Shown here one piece after another: positions 5,713 through 6,373 of a stretch of 6,373 nt of DNA (position 1 is the stretch's first letter; the number at the start of each line of letters is the position of its first letter). A program made the translations under genes and the position numbers. Source of the DNA: Candidatus Firestonebacteria bacterium RIFOXYA2_FULL_40_8. GTDB lineage: Bacteria; Oederibacteriota; D2-FULL-39-29. The notes under the pieces are model-generated. The model did not search any database and was not told the origin of the DNA. It saw only the letters and a list, made by a program, of their open reading frames with translations. Location: NCBI GenBank assembly GCA_001778355.1, contig MFGS01000138.1, positions 7,695-14,067 of the forward strand, written 5' to 3'.

Positions 5713-5796
5713 GGGAGCCGCTATTACGACGGAGAGGGTGAAACCTCGGTGGTGTGAATAACACCGACACGTCATAATAGTGGCTTTTTATTTTTT
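5713..5796 (+). terminator. Branched stem-loop with U-tract: terminator or structured regulatory RNA
   Basis: The outer stem pairs 5717-5730 with 5771-5784: 13 of 14 positions pair, with one G-U wobble and one C-A mismatch. It is followed at once by TTTTTATTTTTT (5785-5796). Inside are two more hairpins rather than a simple loop: GAGG (5734-5737) with CCTC (5744-5747) around GTGAAA, and GGTGT (5751-5755) with ACACC (5761-5765) around GAATA. The result is a three-way junction with single-stranded links GGA and GACAC. The U-tract points to intrinsic termination, probably partial because capsid-side genes follow on the same strand with no obvious promoter. The ordered interior suggests a folded RNA with a further role. 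The U-tract ends next to the SD of the following gene. It matches no RNA family that I can name. Confidence 0.6.
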
Positions 5797-5806
5797 GAGG
5801 AAATAA

Positions 5807-6031
5807 ATGGAAGATGAAAAAAGAATAGCTGAACTGGAAGAAAAAGAGACAGTACGCAACATGTTGCAAAGCAGGGCATGGAAAATAGTTATGCGCGATT
5901 TAGACGCTATTGAAAAATCTAATATAGAAAACCTTATAAACTCTGCCGACATGGAAGATGAGCAATTAAAGGGCGAGATTAGAGGGCAAAGAAATATTTT
6001 AATAATGTTGGAAAATAAGTACCTGAAATGA
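5807..6031 (+). CDS. Small helical phage protein next to the capsid genes (74 aa)
   Basis: The start is well supported by GAGG at 5797-5800, 6 nt before ATG 5807. The protein is highly charged and predicted almost wholly helical. It opens with a coiled-coil-like MEDEKRIAELEEKETVRNML, then has AWKIVMRDLDAIEKSNIENL (24-43) and a tail GEIRGQRNILIMLENKYLK (56-74). The layout of W-K, D-L, a central helix and a G-x-I/R-G-x-R-x-x-L ending resembles a class of small proteins I recall near portal and scaffold genes in podovirus-like phages. I cannot name a function. It is the first gene after the folded RNA, and 79 nt separate it from the scaffold-like gene. Confidence 0.7.
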   Translation: MEDEKRIAELEEKETVRNMLQSRAWKIVMRDLDAIEKSNIENLINSADMEDEQLKGEIRGQRNILIMLENKYLK

Positions 6032-6060
6032 GGTGATGGCAAAAACGTAACGAGTATTAA

Positions 6061-6088
6061 AAGTGCTACCCGTGTAAACGGCACACTT
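6061..6088 (+). promoter_or_regulatory. Leader hairpin before the scaffold-like gene
   Basis: CCGT (6070-6073) pairs with ACGG (6078-6081) around GTAA, a GNRA-type tetraloop. Outside it AAGTG (6061-6065) pairs with CACTT (6084-6088) across an asymmetric internal loop. The hairpin ends a few bases before the AGGAG SD (6098-6102) of the next gene and leaves it free, so it may stabilise the mRNA end or tune ribosome access. There is no T-run other than A-rich sequence downstream, so it is not a terminator. Confidence 0.35.
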
Positions 6089-6110
6089 AAAAAAATAGGA
6101 GTAGAAAAAA

Positions 6111-6373
6111 ATGCCAAAAAATGAAGACCTCTCAAATCCTACTGCGCCAGAAGCCACCGCGACAAGCGGCAACGCTGCTGACGGCACCGATGTCAAGGGG
6201 AACGAAGAAAACGCCGCACCGCAGGTTCCGGCATCTCCACCGGCATGGTCGAAGGGTGGAAAGTACAAAACGCCAGAAGAACTAGCCGCGGCATACGACG
6301 CTAGCGTTAACGAGATGAAAATCAAAGAACGTGAGGCGGCTATTGCGCGTAAAGAACTTGAGCTTGAAAGAAA
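6111..6373 (+). CDS. Probable scaffolding/capsid assembly protein, N-terminal part (runs off the right edge)
   Basis: The first 87 codons of a gene whose end lies outside the window. AGGAG at 6098-6102 sits 8 nt before ATG 6111, one of the best SDs here. The N-terminus is disordered and rich in Ala, Asn, Thr and Pro, with SPPAWSKGGKYKTPEELAAA at about 42-61. It then becomes a charged helix or coiled coil (NEMKIKEREAAIARKELELE, from about 67). The motif W-S-x-G-G-K-Y-K-T-P-E-E-L-A-x-A-Y is typical of phage scaffolding or head-assembly proteins placed just before the major capsid gene, and the low-complexity start plus long helix fits that role. Scaffolds direct prohead assembly and then leave. 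Another virion protein with the same motif cannot be excluded without the C-terminus. Confidence 0.6.
   Translation, partial: MPKNEDLSNPTAPEATATSGNAADGTDVKGNEENAAPQVPASPPAWSKGGKYKTPEELAAAYDASVNEMKIKEREAAIARKELELER

Noticed and set aside
5713..5796. Self-cleaving ribozyme (hammerhead, HDV-like or twister)
   Set aside because: The GAAA in the hairpin loop first suggested a hammerhead, but there is no CTGANGA core strand. The helices do not fit an HDV double pseudoknot and no twister core is visible.
6028..6050. Mini-ORFs ATG-AGG-TGA and a following four-residue frame after the 74-residue gene
   Set aside because: They recall lambda bar minigenes, but no correctly spaced SD precedes either ATG, and short frames like these arise often by chance.
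465..6325. Several minus-strand open frames of 60-178 residues across the window
   Set aside because: They lie opposite well-supported + strand genes, have shadow-like composition rich in Ser, Phe and Leu, and show no domain motifs.

Overview
The window is a stretch of the packaging and head-assembly module of a tailed double-stranded DNA phage or prophage. All supported genes lie on the + strand. The order is terminase small subunit, terminase large subunit (in two reading frames), two GroES-like co-chaperonins, a 57-residue orphan, portal, three small orphans, a strongly folded RNA element with a U-tract, a small helical protein, and the start of a probable scaffolding protein that runs off the right edge. 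The major capsid gene would be expected just beyond it. Genes are AT-rich and standard stop codons (TAA, TAG, TGA) all terminate frames. Ribosome-binding sites are mixed: some starts have good Shine-Dalgarno (SD) sequences, several have none, and three junctions use ATGA overlaps. The host cannot be named from this. The long portal and the gp3-like small terminase would suit a podovirus-like phage, but no tail gene is visible.

Region 1-255 has no convincing gene. Bases 1-180 are about 57% GC by hand count and hold a pair of imperfect direct repeats 100 bp apart plus several small hairpins. They are followed by an AT-rich promoter (TTGTGA, 17 bp, TATAAT). A perfect 9-bp-arm palindrome with the CRP-type pattern TGTGA-N6-TCACA overlaps its -35 element.

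Region 256-2192 encodes the packaging motor: a helix-turn-helix small subunit, then an ATPase and an RNase H-like nuclease. The ATPase and nuclease are normally one polypeptide. Here they are split by a +1 frame change within a 29-nt overlap.

Region 2198-2778 encodes two unlike Cpn10/GroES proteins, presumably to tune the host GroEL chamber for folding a virion protein. One lacks the roof hairpin and the other has a nearly full-length one.

Region 2781-5682 holds the portal, flanked by four unrecognised small proteins in tightly packed or overlapping frames.

Region 5683-5806 holds the branched RNA fold with its U-tract. It separates the packaging/portal block from the scaffold/capsid block and is well placed to set their relative expression. 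The 79-nt gap at 6032-6110 before the scaffold gene holds a small hairpin and a good SD.

The parts I consider most worth following up are the twin co-chaperonins, the branched RNA and the terminase frame break. I do not see a defence system, CRISPR array, tRNA, integrase or transposon.
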